Numbered from the stretch's first letter, positions 17,008-27,088 are shown. The stretch: 64,000 nucleotides of DNA from Ligilactobacillus animalis KCTC 3501 = DSM 20602 (GCF_001434535.1 NZ_AYYW01000032.1:1-64000); one strand, 5' to 3'. Numbers and translations are program-made. Notes: generated by a model from the sequence alone, not told the origin.

Positions 17008-18539
17008 TAGTCATTAACCTCTTTCATCAAAGATTTGCGATCGATCTTACCGTTAGCTGTCAACGGCAATGAATCGACGTAAATAAATTTTTGAGGCATC
17101 ATATATGACATCATCGTTTCTAAGAGTTCTTGTTTGATCGCTTGGGTCAGCTTGAAGTCACTCTCAAAATCTGCTGCCTTAGTCTCATCTTTGACCACAT
17201 AAGCGATCAATTGACTGACTTTATGATCTTTACCATACCGTGGGACTGTCGTAGCTTGAGCAACATAGCTCACTTTATCTAAATGATGATCAACATCTTC
17301 TAGTTCGATCCTAAATCCGTGTAACTTGATCTGAAAATCGATCCGTCCCTTATACAACAACTGTCCGGCTTCATCATATTGTCCCAGATCACCGGTTTTA
17401 TACGCAGGACGTCCGTCAAACTCAACAAACGCATGCGCCGTTTTTTCTGGATTATTCAAATATCCCTTTGAAACACTTGGGCCTGCGATCAAGATCTCAC
17501 CACTTTGCCCTTGTTCAACTGGTTTGCCCTCTTCATCGATCAATACGATAGTGGTATCTGCCTTAGCTTGGCCGATCGGTAACCGTGGATATTTTTCCAA
17601 GATCTCAGCTGTGATCTCAACTGCACTGACAGCCACAGTCGCCTCAGTTGGGCCATAAGTATTATAGATCTTAGCTTCAGGAAAGCGTTGTTTTAAAGTC
17701 GCAGCTGTCTTGTGCGTTAATTCTTCCCCGCAGAAGAAGAAATGCGTCAATTCAGGAAGATTTTTTGCATCAAAAGTTGGTTGTAGTAAGCAAATATCCA
17801 TAAATGATGGTGTTGAGACCCATTCACTCACATGCAATTTAGGTAAAACTGCAAATAACTCCTTGAAGTTATCCGTTGTTTCCTTAGGCAAGACTGTCAG
17901 TTGCCGGCCTGCTGTCAAAGTTGGATAGAGATCCATCACTGAGAGGTCAAAGGAATATGGTGGTTGTGATAAACAGATGCCATCTTTAGCCAAACCAAAA
18001 TCCGTTTGCATCCAATTGTTGAAACTGACTAAATTATCGTGGCTGATCTGAACACCCTTTGGTACCCCTGTAGTCCCAGAAGTGAAGATGATATAGAAGT
18101 TATCATCTCCAGCAACATAGTTTTCAGAGGCTTCATATGTAGCCTTTGTCGCAAAAATTTCTGCCAACTTAGCTGGTGTAACGACGGGTAATGTCCCTAA
18201 TTCTAAAGGCAACTCTTCGACTGCGATACAAGCAGCTGGACGGGCGATCTCATTTATAACTTCGATCCGTTCCAGTGGTGAATGAGCATCAACAGGGATA
18301 TAAGCATGTCCTGCTTTGACTGCACCTAAAAAAGCAGCGATCATTTCAAATGTCTGCCCACCAAAAACGATCACAGGTGCACCTTTAGGTAAGTTTAATT
18401 CGACCAAATAACTAGCTAAAGCATCAGAATATGCCTTGAGCTCAGCATACGTATTGGTCTTACCTAAATAATCATAGGCAATTTTAGTTGGCGTTTCGAT
18501 CCCCCAGCGATCGATCGCTTTGATTAAATTTTCTGCCAA
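17007..18539 (-). CDS. dltA: D-alanine--DltC ligase DltA
   Basis: DltA (510 residues) activates D-alanine with ATP and loads it on DltC. Adenylation-domain motifs are present: FTSGTTGVPKGV (P-loop-like), FFCGEELT, NTYGPTEATVAVS, YKTGDLGQ and the C-terminal TANGKIDRK with the catalytic lysine. The TTG at 18539 is chosen: AGGAG lies 8 nt before it, whereas the upstream in-frame GTG overlaps that AGGAG. dltX ends 12 bp upstream. The AGGAG follows the dltX stop codon. Confidence 0.96.
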   Translation of the reverse strand: MAENLIKAIDRWGIETPTKIAYDYLGKTNTYAELKAYSDALASYLVELNLPKGAPVIVFGGQTFEMIAAFLGAVKAGHAYIPVDAHSPLERIEVINEIARPAACIAVEELPLELGTLPVVTPAKLAEIFATKATYEASENYVAGDDNFYIIFTSGTTGVPKGVQISHDNLVSFNNWMQTDFGLAKDGICLSQPPYSFDLSVMDLYPTLTAGRQLTVLPKETTDNFKELFAVLPKLHVSEWVSTPSFMDICLLQPTFDAKNLPELTHFFFCGEELTHKTAATLKQRFPEAKIYNTYGPTEATVAVSAVEITAEILEKYPRLPIGQAKADTTIVLIDEEGKPVEQGQSGEILIAGPSVSKGYLNNPEKTAHAFVEFDGRPAYKTGDLGQYDEAGQLLYKGRIDFQIKLHGFRIELEDVDHHLDKVSYVAQATTVPRYGKDHKVSQLIAYVVKDETKAADFESDFKLTQAIKQELLETMMSYMMPQKFIYVDSLPLTANGKIDRKSLMKEVND

Positions 18540-18550
18540 ACAAATCACTC

Positions 18551-18700
18551 CTAAAATTCGTTGTAGATAAAGTGTGGTTGATTTACACCACTGTAACTAT
18601 AGAGATAGACCAGTGCAAATAAAACAGCAAAATAAAAAACTGTTTTTAAAGCAAATGTGACATACTCATTTTTAAAAAACTTTGTCCACTTTTCTTTCAA
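18551..18700 (-). CDS. dltX: DltX, small membrane protein of the dlt operon
   Basis: This 49-residue protein reads from a TTG start with AGGAG 7 nt upstream. A basic, aromatic N-terminus (KEKWTKFFKNEY) precedes one membrane helix (about residues 16-36, ALKTVFYFAVLFALVYLY). The conserved tail ends HFIYNEF. This is the DltX family found before dltA in Firmicutes; its C-terminal motif is thought to act in D-Ala transfer with DltB and DltD. Short length and TTG start make it easy to miss. Confidence 0.93.
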   Translation of the reverse strand: MKEKWTKFFKNEYVTFALKTVFYFAVLFALVYLYSYSGVNQPHFIYNEF

Positions 18701-18731
18701 TATTTTTCTCCTAATCTATATATTGATACGT

Positions 18732-18746
18732 AGGTAAAATCTACCT
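18732..18746. repeat. Short inverted repeat in the dlt leader
   Basis: AGGTA-AAATC-TACCT is a perfect inverted repeat about 35 bp upstream of dltX. It could be a small operator or hairpin; no regulator is identified. Confidence 0.4.
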
Positions 18747-18888
18747 CAACTAATTTATATTACAATACTCTTATATTAGATTACAAGACTAATCGCACAA
18801 GGCTTGATCAGTCAAGCACTTGCCCTAAAGTAATTAAAGACCAATGCCCCCCAAAAAGCAAGGGCCAATAATTAAGAATATTTTAAGT

Positions 18889-19557
18889 TTACTTAGAATT
18901 CATCAATTCTTCAAATTGATCGATCGCATCTTTCGGCCCAGCCACCAAGATACTGTCGTGTAAGCCCAAAACGTCATCTGCTGCTGGCAGATTCATCTCA
19001 CTCTTACTATGAGCGATCGCGATCACATTTAGCTTGTACTTATCGCGAAAATTCAATTCAGCTAATGACCGTCCAAAGAAGCGCGGATTAGTGATCAAGA
19101 TCTCAGCCATCTTAAAGTTTGAATCCAGATCCAAGTAATCGATCATATTTTTAGAGGTCAAACTCCGCCCGATCCGGACTCCCATGTCGCGTTCGGGGTG
19201 GACGACCCGATCAACACCTAATTTTTCTAACACTTTAGCGTGATTTTCATTTTGAGCTTTAGCCGTTACATATTTGACGCCTTGTTCTTTGACCATTAAA
19301 GTTACCAAAATACTTGCTTGAATATCTTCACCGATCGCAATGATGACATGGTCAAAGTTTCTGATCCCCAACGAACGTAAAACATCTTCGTCTTGGGCAT
19401 CAGCCACAACTGCTTGGGTCGCAATATCTTTATAGTCATTGACTCTAGCCTCATCATGGTCGATCGCTAAAACTTCTTGTCCAGCATCAGCTAGTGTTTG
19501 ACAGACACTACCGCCAAAACGCCCGAGCCCGATCACGGCAAATGTTTGTTTTTCCAT
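18889..19557 (-). CDS. ktrA: Potassium channel regulatory subunit KtrA (RCK)
   Basis: This 222-residue cytosolic protein forms the gating ring of Ktr potassium uptake systems. The ATG at 19557 gives the usual KtrA length. An N-terminal Rossmann RCK_N domain (FAVIGLGRFGGSVCQTL, residues about 5-21; DHDEARV) binds ATP/ADP or NAD. An RCK_C domain follows from about 140 (RSLAELNFRDKYKLNVIAI). No membrane subunit (KtrB) is encoded here, so it must act with one elsewhere. The Shine-Dalgarno is weak near this ATG and a hairpin lies just upstream. Confidence 0.93.
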   Translation of the reverse strand: MEKQTFAVIGLGRFGGSVCQTLADAGQEVLAIDHDEARVNDYKDIATQAVVADAQDEDVLRSLGIRNFDHVIIAIGEDIQASILVTLMVKEQGVKYVTAKAQNENHAKVLEKLGVDRVVHPERDMGVRIGRSLTSKNMIDYLDLDSNFKMAEILITNPRFFGRSLAELNFRDKYKLNVIAIAHSKSEMNLPAADDVLGLHDSILVAGPKDAIDQFEELMNSK

Positions 19558-19567
19558 GCGTTTTTCT

Positions 19568-19584
19568 GCTATATAAAATATAGC
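19568..19584 (-). promoter_or_regulatory. Hairpin in the ktrA translation initiation region
   Basis: GCTATAT-TTT-ATATAGC is a perfect 7-bp hairpin between an AAAGGAAA element and the ATG of ktrA. It could bring the Shine-Dalgarno to a usable distance or control initiation. Function is inferred. Confidence 0.5.
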
Positions 19585-19675
19585 TTTTCCTTTCTTGATT
19601 TTATTTACTACCGTCAACATAGTAATTCCATATTCTATCTAAACTAACTCTGATAGCTTAAGCAATTACTATATT

Positions 19676-19710
19676 TAAAAAGCCCAGTCAACTTTTAGCT
19701 GACTAGGCTT
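19676..19710 (-). terminator. Terminator after apt
   Basis: AAGCCCAGTCA and TGACTAGGCTT pair with one mismatch around a 9-nt loop, followed by a T-run on the minus strand. Confidence 0.88.
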
Positions 19711-19715
19711 GCTTT

Positions 19716-20234
19716 TTAGTATTCCATTAAACAAAGTGTATCATAATCTTTGATACGTTCGCGTCCATTTAGATCCTTTAATTCGATGATAAAGGCACAG
19801 CCAACTACTTCACCACCGAGTTGTTCAACTAGGTCGATCGTAGCGCCGATCGTTCCGCCAGTTGCCAATAGATCGTCAACGATCAACACTTTTTGTCCCG
19901 GTTTGATCGCATCTTTGTGCATATAAAGTGCAGAAGTACCATATTCTAGATCGTATTTTGCTTCGACCGTTTCTCGTGGTAACTTGCCTGCCTTACGTGC
20001 GGGAGCAAAGCCAACACCTAACTCATAAGCCACTGGGCACCCTACGATAAAGCCACGTGCTTCAGGGCAAGCTACCATTTCAACACCCTTATCTTTGGCA
20101 AATTGAACGATCCGATCCGTTGCTTGACGATAGGCTTCACCATCAGCCATTAAGGGCGTAATATCGCGAAAGATGATCCCTTTTTCAGGATAGTCAGGGA
20201 TACTTTCAACATAATTATTTAAATCCAAAGCCAT
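19716..20234 (-). CDS. apt: Adenine phosphoribosyltransferase
   Basis: Apt (172 residues) salvages adenine to AMP using PRPP. The ATG at 20234 is chosen: AAGGAG lies 8 nt before it, and the usual [20 protein letters not shown] opening results. The PRPP-binding motif [13 protein letters not shown] is near residues 120-132 and the FRDITPLM segment near 25-32. It follows recJ by 23 bp, a recJ-apt order shared with Bacillus and other Firmicutes, and closes the rnz-SDR-lapA-recJ-apt run. Confidence 0.97.
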   Translation of the reverse strand: MALDLNNYVESIPDYPEKGIIFRDITPLMADGEAYRQATDRIVQFAKDKGVEMVACPEARGFIVGCPVAYELGVGFAPARKAGKLPRETVEAKYDLEYGTSALYMHKDAIKPGQKVLIVDDLLATGGTIGATIDLVEQLGGEVVGCAFIIELKDLNGRERIKDYDTLCLMEY

Positions 20235-20257
20235 TTTCTTAACTCCTTCTCTCGCCA

Positions 20258-22564
20258 CTAACCTAAACGTTGTAATAGCCAGTCAGTCAATGCTTCATCT
20301 GAACTAGTCAAAACTAGCTCTTCGACTTGTATTTGCTGGCCATGTGTGCGATAACTATTTGTATCTTCTAATCGATGTGGACGTGCATTTTTTACACCGA
20401 CTAAAATTCCATTCTTTATTGTAACAAATCCCGCCTCAAAAAACACCTTTAAGACTAAAACTAGTTGAGATTTTTCTAGTCCCACTTGAGTTGCAGCTTG
20501 ATCAAGGTCTGTTTTTAAATTCAGATGTCCTACTTGGAAAACATATTTATACACCTTGGTAAAATCTGTTCGCTCGGGCAACGATGCACTTTTAGCCTTG
20601 GTGTACAAAATAGCCCGGACTTTGGCACAATCAAGTTTACCTAAAACAAATTCCAATTGCGCAAGATTTTGGGGGAGATCGACCAAAACTACTTCATCTA
20701 CGGTCAACTGTGGTAGATTTTGATCAAAAACGACACATTTTGAACCAGCGGGCAGATGAGCAGCAAAGCGTTTAGCCAGGTTCGCATTGAAAAAGCCATA
20801 AACAGCTGGACTCAAAAACTGCTCTTTTTGTAATCGTTCGCTGCGTTCAATGATAACTTGTGGCTTTTTCTTAGCCACTTGGTCTAAGTCTTTGATCAGT
20901 AATTGTGGACTAATGTTACCCCGCCATTCATTTTTATCGACCGCGGCGACAAATTTTAATGACTTAGGCTGAGCTAATAATTCCGGTAATTCATCACCGA
21001 CTCCAAAAGCCAAGGCTGCCAATTGAGTCATACCCGTATTTAGATCCAAACGCAAATGATCATTTGTCTTGCCTAGAGCCTTAGCTTGTACAACTTGGTA
21101 GTCCGTGATCTCAAACACTGGGACTTCATTATCCGTTCCAAAAGGCGCTAGTTTATCTAACGAAGCGATCAGGTCCAGTGTAACTTCACTGGCCTTAAGC
21201 TTAGCAGTCACCTGCAAAACAGGTTTTTTCGTTGGATCAAGGTCTTGAGCTTTTGCCTCTTCATCTAAGATCGTTTGAAGTTGAGACAAATTGCTAGCTT
21301 CAAGTGATAACCCACACGCCATGTGATGGCCCCCAAAACTTGTCATCAGTTCCCGATGGCCATCCAAAGCATTGAACAGGTGAAAGGCTTCGATCGAACG
21401 TCCCGAGCCCTTAGCAATGCCTTCATCTGAAATATTGAGCACCAAAGTTGGTCGACCTGTTTTTTCGACCAACCGACTCGCTACGATCCCTAAGACACCT
21501 TCATGCCAATCAGGACCGGCAACAACATTGACTAAATGCTTTGGTTCTTGTTCAAGCTTGTCCAATGCTTGTTGCGTGATCTCTTCAACGATGTTTTGTC
21601 TTTGAATGTTCAAGCTCTGAGCTTCTTTAGCTAGGTCTGTTGCTAACTCATCATCTAATGTTGTCAGCAATTCAACACCGCTTTGTGCATGCTGCATTCG
21701 TCCGATCGCATTTAAGCGTGGTCCTAACAAAAAGCCGATCGTTTCCGACGTGATCGTTTGTTGGTCAACACCTGCAACTTCATATAAGGCCAACAAGCCA
21801 GGACGCAAGGTATTTTCCAAAGCTGTCAAACCAAATTTGACCAAAGCACGATTCTCTCCCGTCAGTGAAACGAGATCGGCCACTGTTCCGATCGTTGCTA
21901 GATCTAAAAGATCTTGGGGGATCTCATCTAAGAGTGCGGTCGCTACTTTGAAAGCTACTCCTGCTCCTGAAAGATCGCCAAATGGATATTTTCCCTTAGG
22001 ATGACGGGGATGGATCACCGCATAAGCATGTGGTAGCGTTTGTGGTAATTCGTGGTGGTCAGTGACGATCACATCAACCCCTTTTTCATTTGCTAAAGTT
22101 ATCGCTTCATGCCCTGAGACACCGTTATCAACGGTCACGATCAATTCAGTTCCATCAGCGATCAACCGCTCATAGGCAGCTTTATTAGGTCCATAGCCAT
22201 CTTTGAACCGATCAGGGATATAGTAATCAACATCGGCACCTAGTTGTGTCAAAGTTTCATACATGATCGCAGTACTAGTCAGCCCGTCGGCATCATAGTC
22301 CCCATAAATCGTGATATGCTCACCCGAAACGATCGCTTCTTGGATCCGATCAACTGTTTTTTGCATATCATATAATAAATATGGATCGTGAAAACTCGTA
22401 CTTGATGGCTCAAGGAATGTACGAACTTCCTCGATCGTCGTATATCCCTTCTTCACTAACAGCTCAGCCGCTATCGTAGCCAAGCCAAATTCTTCTGCGA
22501 TCGCTTGGCTAGCTGGAGTTGGGGCCAGGTTTTCTTCTTGCCATTGATATTTTGCTGAAACCAA
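20258..22564 (-). CDS. recJ: Single-stranded-DNA-specific exonuclease RecJ
   Basis: RecJ (768 residues) degrades single-stranded DNA 5' to 3' in recombination and mismatch repair. The DHH phosphoesterase core shows [18 protein letters not shown] near 85-100, [13 protein letters not shown] near 155, TDHHELP near 178 and the DHHA1-type [10 protein letters not shown] near 410. The length includes the C-terminal domain typical of Firmicute RecJ. It lies 21 bp after lapA and just before apt. Confidence 0.96.
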   Translation of the reverse strand: MVSAKYQWQEENLAPTPASQAIAEEFGLATIAAELLVKKGYTTIEEVRTFLEPSSTSFHDPYLLYDMQKTVDRIQEAIVSGEHITIYGDYDADGLTSTAIMYETLTQLGADVDYYIPDRFKDGYGPNKAAYERLIADGTELIVTVDNGVSGHEAITLANEKGVDVIVTDHHELPQTLPHAYAVIHPRHPKGKYPFGDLSGAGVAFKVATALLDEIPQDLLDLATIGTVADLVSLTGENRALVKFGLTALENTLRPGLLALYEVAGVDQQTITSETIGFLLGPRLNAIGRMQHAQSGVELLTTLDDELATDLAKEAQSLNIQRQNIVEEITQQALDKLEQEPKHLVNVVAGPDWHEGVLGIVASRLVEKTGRPTLVLNISDEGIAKGSGRSIEAFHLFNALDGHRELMTSFGGHHMACGLSLEASNLSQLQTILDEEAKAQDLDPTKKPVLQVTAKLKASEVTLDLIASLDKLAPFGTDNEVPVFEITDYQVVQAKALGKTNDHLRLDLNTGMTQLAALAFGVGDELPELLAQPKSLKFVAAVDKNEWRGNISPQLLIKDLDQVAKKKPQVIIERSERLQKEQFLSPAVYGFFNANLAKRFAAHLPAGSKCVVFDQNLPQLTVDEVVLVDLPQNLAQLEFVLGKLDCAKVRAILYTKAKSASLPERTDFTKVYKYVFQVGHLNLKTDLDQAATQVGLEKSQLVLVLKVFFEAGFVTIKNGILVGVKNARPHRLEDTNSYRTHGQQIQVEELVLTSSDEALTDWLLQRLG

Positions 22565-22585
22565 TATTTTTCCCCCTACATCTAA

Positions 22586-22900
22586 CTATTTTTCTTCTGT
22601 TTTTGTATCTTGCTTTATCTCTTGTTTAATGTTTTTATCTGCACGGCGCATTGCTTGGTTAGATTCTAATTTACTCTTGACCTGTTTTAATTCCTGTTTT
22701 TGTTGCAAGATCGTCGTCATCGAGAAAAGAACTGCTAAAATGACCCCCAAAAGTAACGAGATCACTAAGATCACCACTAACGGCATCGTAACTTGAGAAA
22801 AGCCGAAATTAACGGTCACAGGTTGCACATTTAACCATGAAAAGATCACGATCACTAAGACTAAAACTAAAATTCCGATCAAACTCCATTGTTTTTTCAT
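22586..22900 (-). CDS. LapA (DUF1049) domain membrane protein
   Basis: This 104-residue protein has two membrane helices (about residues 6-26 and 39-64) joined by a short loop (LNVQPVTVNFGFSQVTMPL). A charged coiled-coil tail (QQKQELKQVKSKLE...) follows. This is the lipopolysaccharide assembly protein A domain architecture, widespread in lactobacilli where no LPS exists; the role there is unknown. It lies between an SDR gene and recJ with short gaps, so it is probably co-transcribed. Confidence 0.88.
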   Translation of the reverse strand: MKKQWSLIGILVLVLVIVIFSWLNVQPVTVNFGFSQVTMPLVVILVISLLLGVILAVLFSMTTILQQKQELKQVKSKLESNQAMRRADKNIKQEIKQDTKTEEK

Positions 22901-22919
22901 AGATCTTACCTATCCTTTA

Positions 22920-23729
22920 TTATTTTTTATTAAAGATCCCACCGGCCAGATGATCACCTAGCCAAGGAAAAATTTGATATCCATGATGCGCTAATTCCAT
23001 ATAATATGGCAAATTGAGCTCACGTTTACGCGTCCCTATCGCTTTAACGATCTTTTCAGCAACGATCTCAGGATTCAATGACATTTTCTTGACCCGATCG
23101 ATATACTCGCCTGTTTCATCGGCGATCTCAAAGAAAGCTGTTCTGATCGGACCTGGATTGACCGTCAAGACTGCGATCCCTAAAGGCTTCAATTCTAAAC
23201 GCAGTGCATTGGAATACGCGATCACTGCTGCTTTTGTAGCTGAATAGATCGATGATTTCGGAGTTGCGATCTTTCCACCGATCGAGGCCACATTGATGAT
23301 CATGCCTCGTTTACGTTTAGCCATATTTAAAGCTGTATATTTAGTTACATACATCAAGCCTAAGACATTGACCCGAAACATTCTTTCGGCGATATCCATT
23401 CTAAAGTCCAAAGCTTGACGCATGAAGCCAAATCCTGCATCATTGATCAAAACATCGATCGGACCGACATTTGCCTCTACTTCATCGATCACTTTTTCGA
23501 TCTGATGTGGATGAGAGACATCTAATTGGTAAGCATAGGCTAATCTCCCCGAGATCGCCCGACAGACAGCCATCACCTTTTCAAGCTTATCCTTGCGTCG
23601 CGCACACCCAACTACGATCGCTCCTTGCTTAGCCACTTGGTAAGCGACCTGTTCGCCTAAACCAGAAGAAGCTCCTGTGATCAAAACAACTCGATTCGTT
23701 AGGTCTTTTAATTGCTTATATCCTGTCAT
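22920..23729 (-). CDS. Short-chain dehydrogenase/reductase
   Basis: This 269-residue SDR has the NAD(P)-binding TGASSGLGEQ at about residues 19-28 and the NDAGFGF segment. The catalytic serine is in NVASIGGK, and Tyr and Lys are in YSATKAAV. The C-terminal half resembles YqjQ-type oxidoreductases. The substrate cannot be told from sequence. Its start overlaps the rnz stop, and rnz-yqjQ adjacency is also seen in Bacillus, so the two are translationally coupled. Confidence 0.93.
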   Translation of the reverse strand: MTGYKQLKDLTNRVVLITGASSGLGEQVAYQVAKQGAIVVGCARRKDKLEKVMAVCRAISGRLAYAYQLDVSHPHQIEKVIDEVEANVGPIDVLINDAGFGFMRQALDFRMDIAERMFRVNVLGLMYVTKYTALNMAKRKRGMIINVASIGGKIATPKSSIYSATKAAVIAYSNALRLELKPLGIAVLTVNPGPIRTAFFEIADETGEYIDRVKKMSLNPEIVAEKIVKAIGTRKRELNLPYYMELAHHGYQIFPWLGDHLAGGIFNKK

Positions 23730-24679
23730 TAGCTTTTCTCACCTTTCTTTTTGAATGGAACATCGATCACATCGAAATCCTTGACCACCTTGACATTGCT
23801 AAAGATACTTGCAGCATCTTTTTGGAGTTGCGCTGCTAAAGGTCCGACATAACGTGCCGAAATGTGATTCAATAGTAATTGCTTGACACCAGCTTTATTT
23901 GCGATCTTAGCGGCTTGGATACACGTCGAATGATAATAGTTACGTGCTAGTTTGGCTTCACCTTTGCCAAATGTACTCTCGTGTACCAACACATCTGCAC
24001 CTTGAGCTAATTCTAAGATCCCTGGGGTTTGTCTAGTATCACCTAAGATCGTAATGATCCGGCCCTTTTGAGGTTCGCCGATATAATCCTTACCATCAAG
24101 CGTACGTCCATCGGGTAAAGTCACAACTTCACCGGCTTTGATCCGACCATAGATCGGGCCAGAAGGAACATGTTCAGCCCGTAATTTATCGATCAACAGT
24201 TCACCAGGATGGTCTTTTTCTTCGATCCGGTAACCCACACATTCGATCCGATGATCTAGCCGACAAAATGAAACTTTGAACTTATCATTCTCAAAAATCA
24301 CACCTTCGTCTGCTAACTCTACAAAACGCAGTGGGTATGAAAGATGTGTTTGCGAAACTTTCAAACTTATCCTCACAAAATCAGCGATCCCTTTAGGTCC
24401 ATAGATCGTCAGTGGCCTTAATTCTTCGCCCCCTTGAAATGAACGACTGCTCAAAAAACCAGGTAGGCCAAAGATATGATCTCCATGCAAATGCGTTATA
24501 AAGATCTTATCGACCTTACGTGGTCTGATCGTCGTGCGTAAGATCTGATGTTGCGTGCCTTCACCAACATCAAATAACCATACCGCATTTTCCTCATCTA
24601 ACAGTTTTAGGGCGACCGATGATACATTGCGAAATTTCGCAGGTGAGCCCGCACCTGTACCTAAAAATTCTAATTCCAT
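23729..24679 (-). CDS. rnz: Ribonuclease Z
   Basis: RNase Z (316 residues) trims the 3' ends of tRNA precursors. The zinc site [15 protein letters not shown] is near residues 60-74, and further ligands lie in [29 protein letters not shown] and LLNHISARY. The N-terminal [17 protein letters not shown] is typical. The ATG at 24679 is preferred over a TTG one codon upstream. It starts the rnz-SDR-lapA-recJ-apt run. Confidence 0.96.
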   Translation of the reverse strand: MELEFLGTGAGSPAKFRNVSSVALKLLDEENAVWLFDVGEGTQHQILRTTIRPRKVDKIFITHLHGDHIFGLPGFLSSRSFQGGEELRPLTIYGPKGIADFVRISLKVSQTHLSYPLRFVELADEGVIFENDKFKVSFCRLDHRIECVGYRIEEKDHPGELLIDKLRAEHVPSGPIYGRIKAGEVVTLPDGRTLDGKDYIGEPQKGRIITILGDTRQTPGILELAQGADVLVHESTFGKGEAKLARNYYHSTCIQAAKIANKAGVKQLLLNHISARYVGPLAAQLQKDAASIFSNVKVVKDFDVIDVPFKKKGEKS

Positions 24680-24819
24680 CAATTGATATTCCTATTCTAA
24701 TCGGCAAAGCCGAAGTAGTTTTGCATATTATTCCTTTTATATTCTATCATCATTTCCCCAAGTAGACAAAGTGCCCTGATATAAAACCTCAGAGGAGCAT
24801 GATCGCTAGAATAAAAATT

Positions 24820-24848
24820 TTGTTTTTATCGAACAAATGTTTTATAAT
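24820..24848 (+). promoter_or_regulatory. SOS-type promoter with a LexA-like box
   Basis: TTGTTT (-35, 24820-24825) and TATAAT (-10, 24843-24848) are 17 nt apart. The spacer holds CGAAC-AAAT-GTTTT (24830-24843), a close LexA/DinR-type box. The layout copies that of the promoter at 127-155. Confidence 0.65.
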
Positions 24849-24866
24849 ATGATCGAGGTGAGTCCA

Positions 24867-25142
24867 TTGCGTATCAGTGATTTTTTACATTTGACCACAG
24901 AACTCGATCCAACTTTAAAAGTTTATTTCACAACGCCCACGCAAACTTTGCCAGTGGGGATAGTGCGCTTTTTGCCGACCGAAGTTATTTTATTGCCAAC
25001 TAAAAAACCGCTGACACTAAAAGAACTTCATTTAAAGTTAGCAACCGTAGCGCCAACTACAACACTGAGTCTAATGTCTAATGAGACACCCCGACCACTT
25101 TTTGGCCTTAAGATCAGCCCCGCAAAATTATTACTTAAATAA
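24867..25142 (+). CDS. Small putative SOS-regulated protein of unknown function
   Basis: I cannot assign this protein. The TTG at 24867 is chosen (91 residues): GAGGTGA lies 6 nt before it, whereas the in-frame ATGs upstream lie inside the promoter and would not be transcribed. The protein is rich in Leu, Thr and Pro, with alternating hydrophobic stretches (KVYFTTP, VGIVRFLPTEVILL, TTTLSLM) suggesting a small beta-rich fold. There is no membrane segment. It is alone on the plus strand between rnz and an acyltransferase gene. Its promoter matches that of the gene at 193-588, but the proteins look unrelated. Confidence 0.65.
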   Translation: MRISDFLHLTTELDPTLKVYFTTPTQTLPVGIVRFLPTEVILLPTKKPLTLKELHLKLATVAPTTTLSLMSNETPRPLFGLKISPAKLLLK

Positions 25143-25176
25143 AAAAGATGCCTTCAAAACTGAAAGCATCTTTTAT
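25142..25176. terminator. Bidirectional terminator
   Basis: AAAAAGATGC and GCATCTTTT arms with an inner TTC/GAA pairing form a hairpin with A/T runs on both sides. It separates convergent genes. Confidence 0.87.
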
Positions 25177-27066
25177 TTATTTTAGTATCTGTTTTGCCAC
25201 AAAAGGTCCATAGTATTTGAGTCCTTCTGGATTTGGATGGACATTATCACTATAGAACCAATCGGCATGATCTTTACTGTAAGCATACCAATCAATTATC
25301 TTTAGATTGTGATATTTCTTAGCTGCTTCCTTTAGATCAGCATTGACTTGATCTTGCCAACGCCGTGTCGGAACGTGAACATTGATCCAATATACTTTAC
25401 GTTTATCACCCAAGATCGTCATGATCTGTTGCATCTCATCTGCCGTAAATGGACCATTAGTACCTTCACTGATCAAAACTGTGTCAGATAGTTTACCCAT
25501 TTGAGCTAACGATTGCAAGACCGGAACTGCTTCTCTGACCTGACGTCCGACTTTAGCATCGACATACATATTAGGAAAGATCCCTTGTAGTGTAGCTGAA
25601 GCATCAGCCAGGACCGAATCCCCTACCGCTGTGATCGGTAAAGTTTGCGCTCGCGTAAGCTCAGCTTGGGTCAATGAATCACTTGAACTAGACTCAGAAC
25701 TACTTGCAGCTTGCTCAGAACTTGAACTTGCTGTTTGAGCACTTGAAGCTTGACTGCTTTTACCAGCTTGGATCTCCTTATTTTGTGTTGCCACTTTTTT
25801 GTTATTTGATTCGATCGCCTTTTCTAGTGCTGAATTTTGCTTACTTTCAGAACCATGGGCCGGTGAAATGATCGCACCCGTCAAAGCTAACAAAATGATC
25901 ACACTTGGCACAGCTAGATACCAGCGTTTTTTGCCGTAACGTGATTCTGGTGCAAAAACTTCCTTGATCGTTGCCCATGTCTTAGAATAGTCAAAATGTT
26001 GCAATGGCAATTCAAGATAACGGTAAGAAAGATCACTGATCACTAAGATCAAAGCTACTTCGATCACACCATACAAGAATGGGTGATCAGCGACATTGAC
26101 TTTATCTTCAAAAAAGACTAAGACCGGATATTGATATAAGTAGATCCCGTAACTACGCTTTCCGATCCAAGTAAATAATGGATTTGTCAATAACCGGTTG
26201 ATGTCAGCCCCCGGATGAGCCACAACTGCGACTAAGATCATCGATAAAACGGAGAAGAAAAACATTCCGCCTCGGTAAACCAAGGTACTTTCACCTGTCA
26301 TGCGCATAAACATCCAAAGTAACAGCAACATTGTGACCCCACCGATCACATCTAGCGCTAACCTAAAATTTGGTTGCAATTTCTTTTTAAGTGCTGTACT
26401 TGGCCAAACAACTGCTAACGATGTTCCTAATAAGATCGAAAACATCCGTGTATCCGTACCGTAATAAACCCGGGAAGGATCTTGCCCACTTCGATACATG
26501 ATCGCCATCAACAAAGCTGAGATAAACGCTAAAATGATCATCGTATCAAAGATCGGTTGCTTCTTCTTGACAAATTTCAGCAGTAATAAAATAATTATTG
26601 GCCAAAAAAGATAAAATTGTCCTTCGATCGATAATGACCATAAGTGGGTAAACGGTGACTGGGTCCCAAACTTATCAAAATAAGATTCATGATGCGCCAC
26701 TTGAAACCAATTATAAACATATAAAAAATTGGTCACGATTATTGCCCGAATATTTGTCAGTAGATCACGGGCAAACAAAGTAATGTAGGCGGTCGTTACT
26801 AATACCAGTGTAACTAAAGCTGGGTATAGGCGCTTCATTCGTCTAATATAAAAACCCTTGATATCGATCCGTTTATTTTGTTGCCATTCTTGAAGCAATA
26901 GATCTGTGATCAAATAGCCTGAAACCACAAAAAAGATCGGAACACCTAGGAAACCACCTTGAAATTGATACGGTGCTAAGTGATACAAGATAACACCGAT
27001 GACTGCGATCGTTCTGATACCATCAAAACCTGTAATATATCTACTCTTCTTTAACCTTTTTCCCAT
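25177..27066 (-). CDS. oatA: OatA-like acyltransferase (acyltransferase 3 plus SGNH)
   Basis: This 629-residue membrane protein begins with an acyltransferase-3 domain of about 10-11 helices (residues about 10-400; GFDGIRTIAVIGVILYHL and FFVVSGYLIT motifs). A Ser/Ala-rich linker (about 430-465) follows. An extracellular SGNH esterase-like domain ends the protein: AVGDSVLAD (Ser), ISEGTNGPF (Asn/Gly) and FYSDNVHPN (Asp-His). This is the architecture of peptidoglycan O-acetyltransferase OatA, which protects muramic acid from lysozyme. Related enzymes acetylate other wall polymers, so the acceptor is inferred. It lies 22 bp after obg. Confidence 0.9.
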   Translation of the reverse strand: MGKRLKKSRYITGFDGIRTIAVIGVILYHLAPYQFQGGFLGVPIFFVVSGYLITDLLLQEWQQNKRIDIKGFYIRRMKRLYPALVTLVLVTTAYITLFARDLLTNIRAIIVTNFLYVYNWFQVAHHESYFDKFGTQSPFTHLWSLSIEGQFYLFWPIIILLLLKFVKKKQPIFDTMIILAFISALLMAIMYRSGQDPSRVYYGTDTRMFSILLGTSLAVVWPSTALKKKLQPNFRLALDVIGGVTMLLLLWMFMRMTGESTLVYRGGMFFFSVLSMILVAVVAHPGADINRLLTNPLFTWIGKRSYGIYLYQYPVLVFFEDKVNVADHPFLYGVIEVALILVISDLSYRYLELPLQHFDYSKTWATIKEVFAPESRYGKKRWYLAVPSVIILLALTGAIISPAHGSESKQNSALEKAIESNNKKVATQNKEIQAGKSSQASSAQTASSSSEQAASSSESSSSDSLTQAELTRAQTLPITAVGDSVLADASATLQGIFPNMYVDAKVGRQVREAVPVLQSLAQMGKLSDTVLISEGTNGPFTADEMQQIMTILGDKRKVYWINVHVPTRRWQDQVNADLKEAAKKYHNLKIIDWYAYSKDHADWFYSDNVHPNPEGLKYYGPFVAKQILK

Positions 27067-27088
27067 TTGTAAATATTTCCTTTAAATC

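Noticed and set aside
18701-18888. T-box or riboswitch before dlt
   Set aside because: No T-box sequence or known aptamer pattern was found; only a short inverted repeat.
24837-24866. ATG start for the second SOS-type gene
   Set aside because: These codons lie within the -10 and before the predicted transcript start; the TTG at 24867 has the ribosome site.
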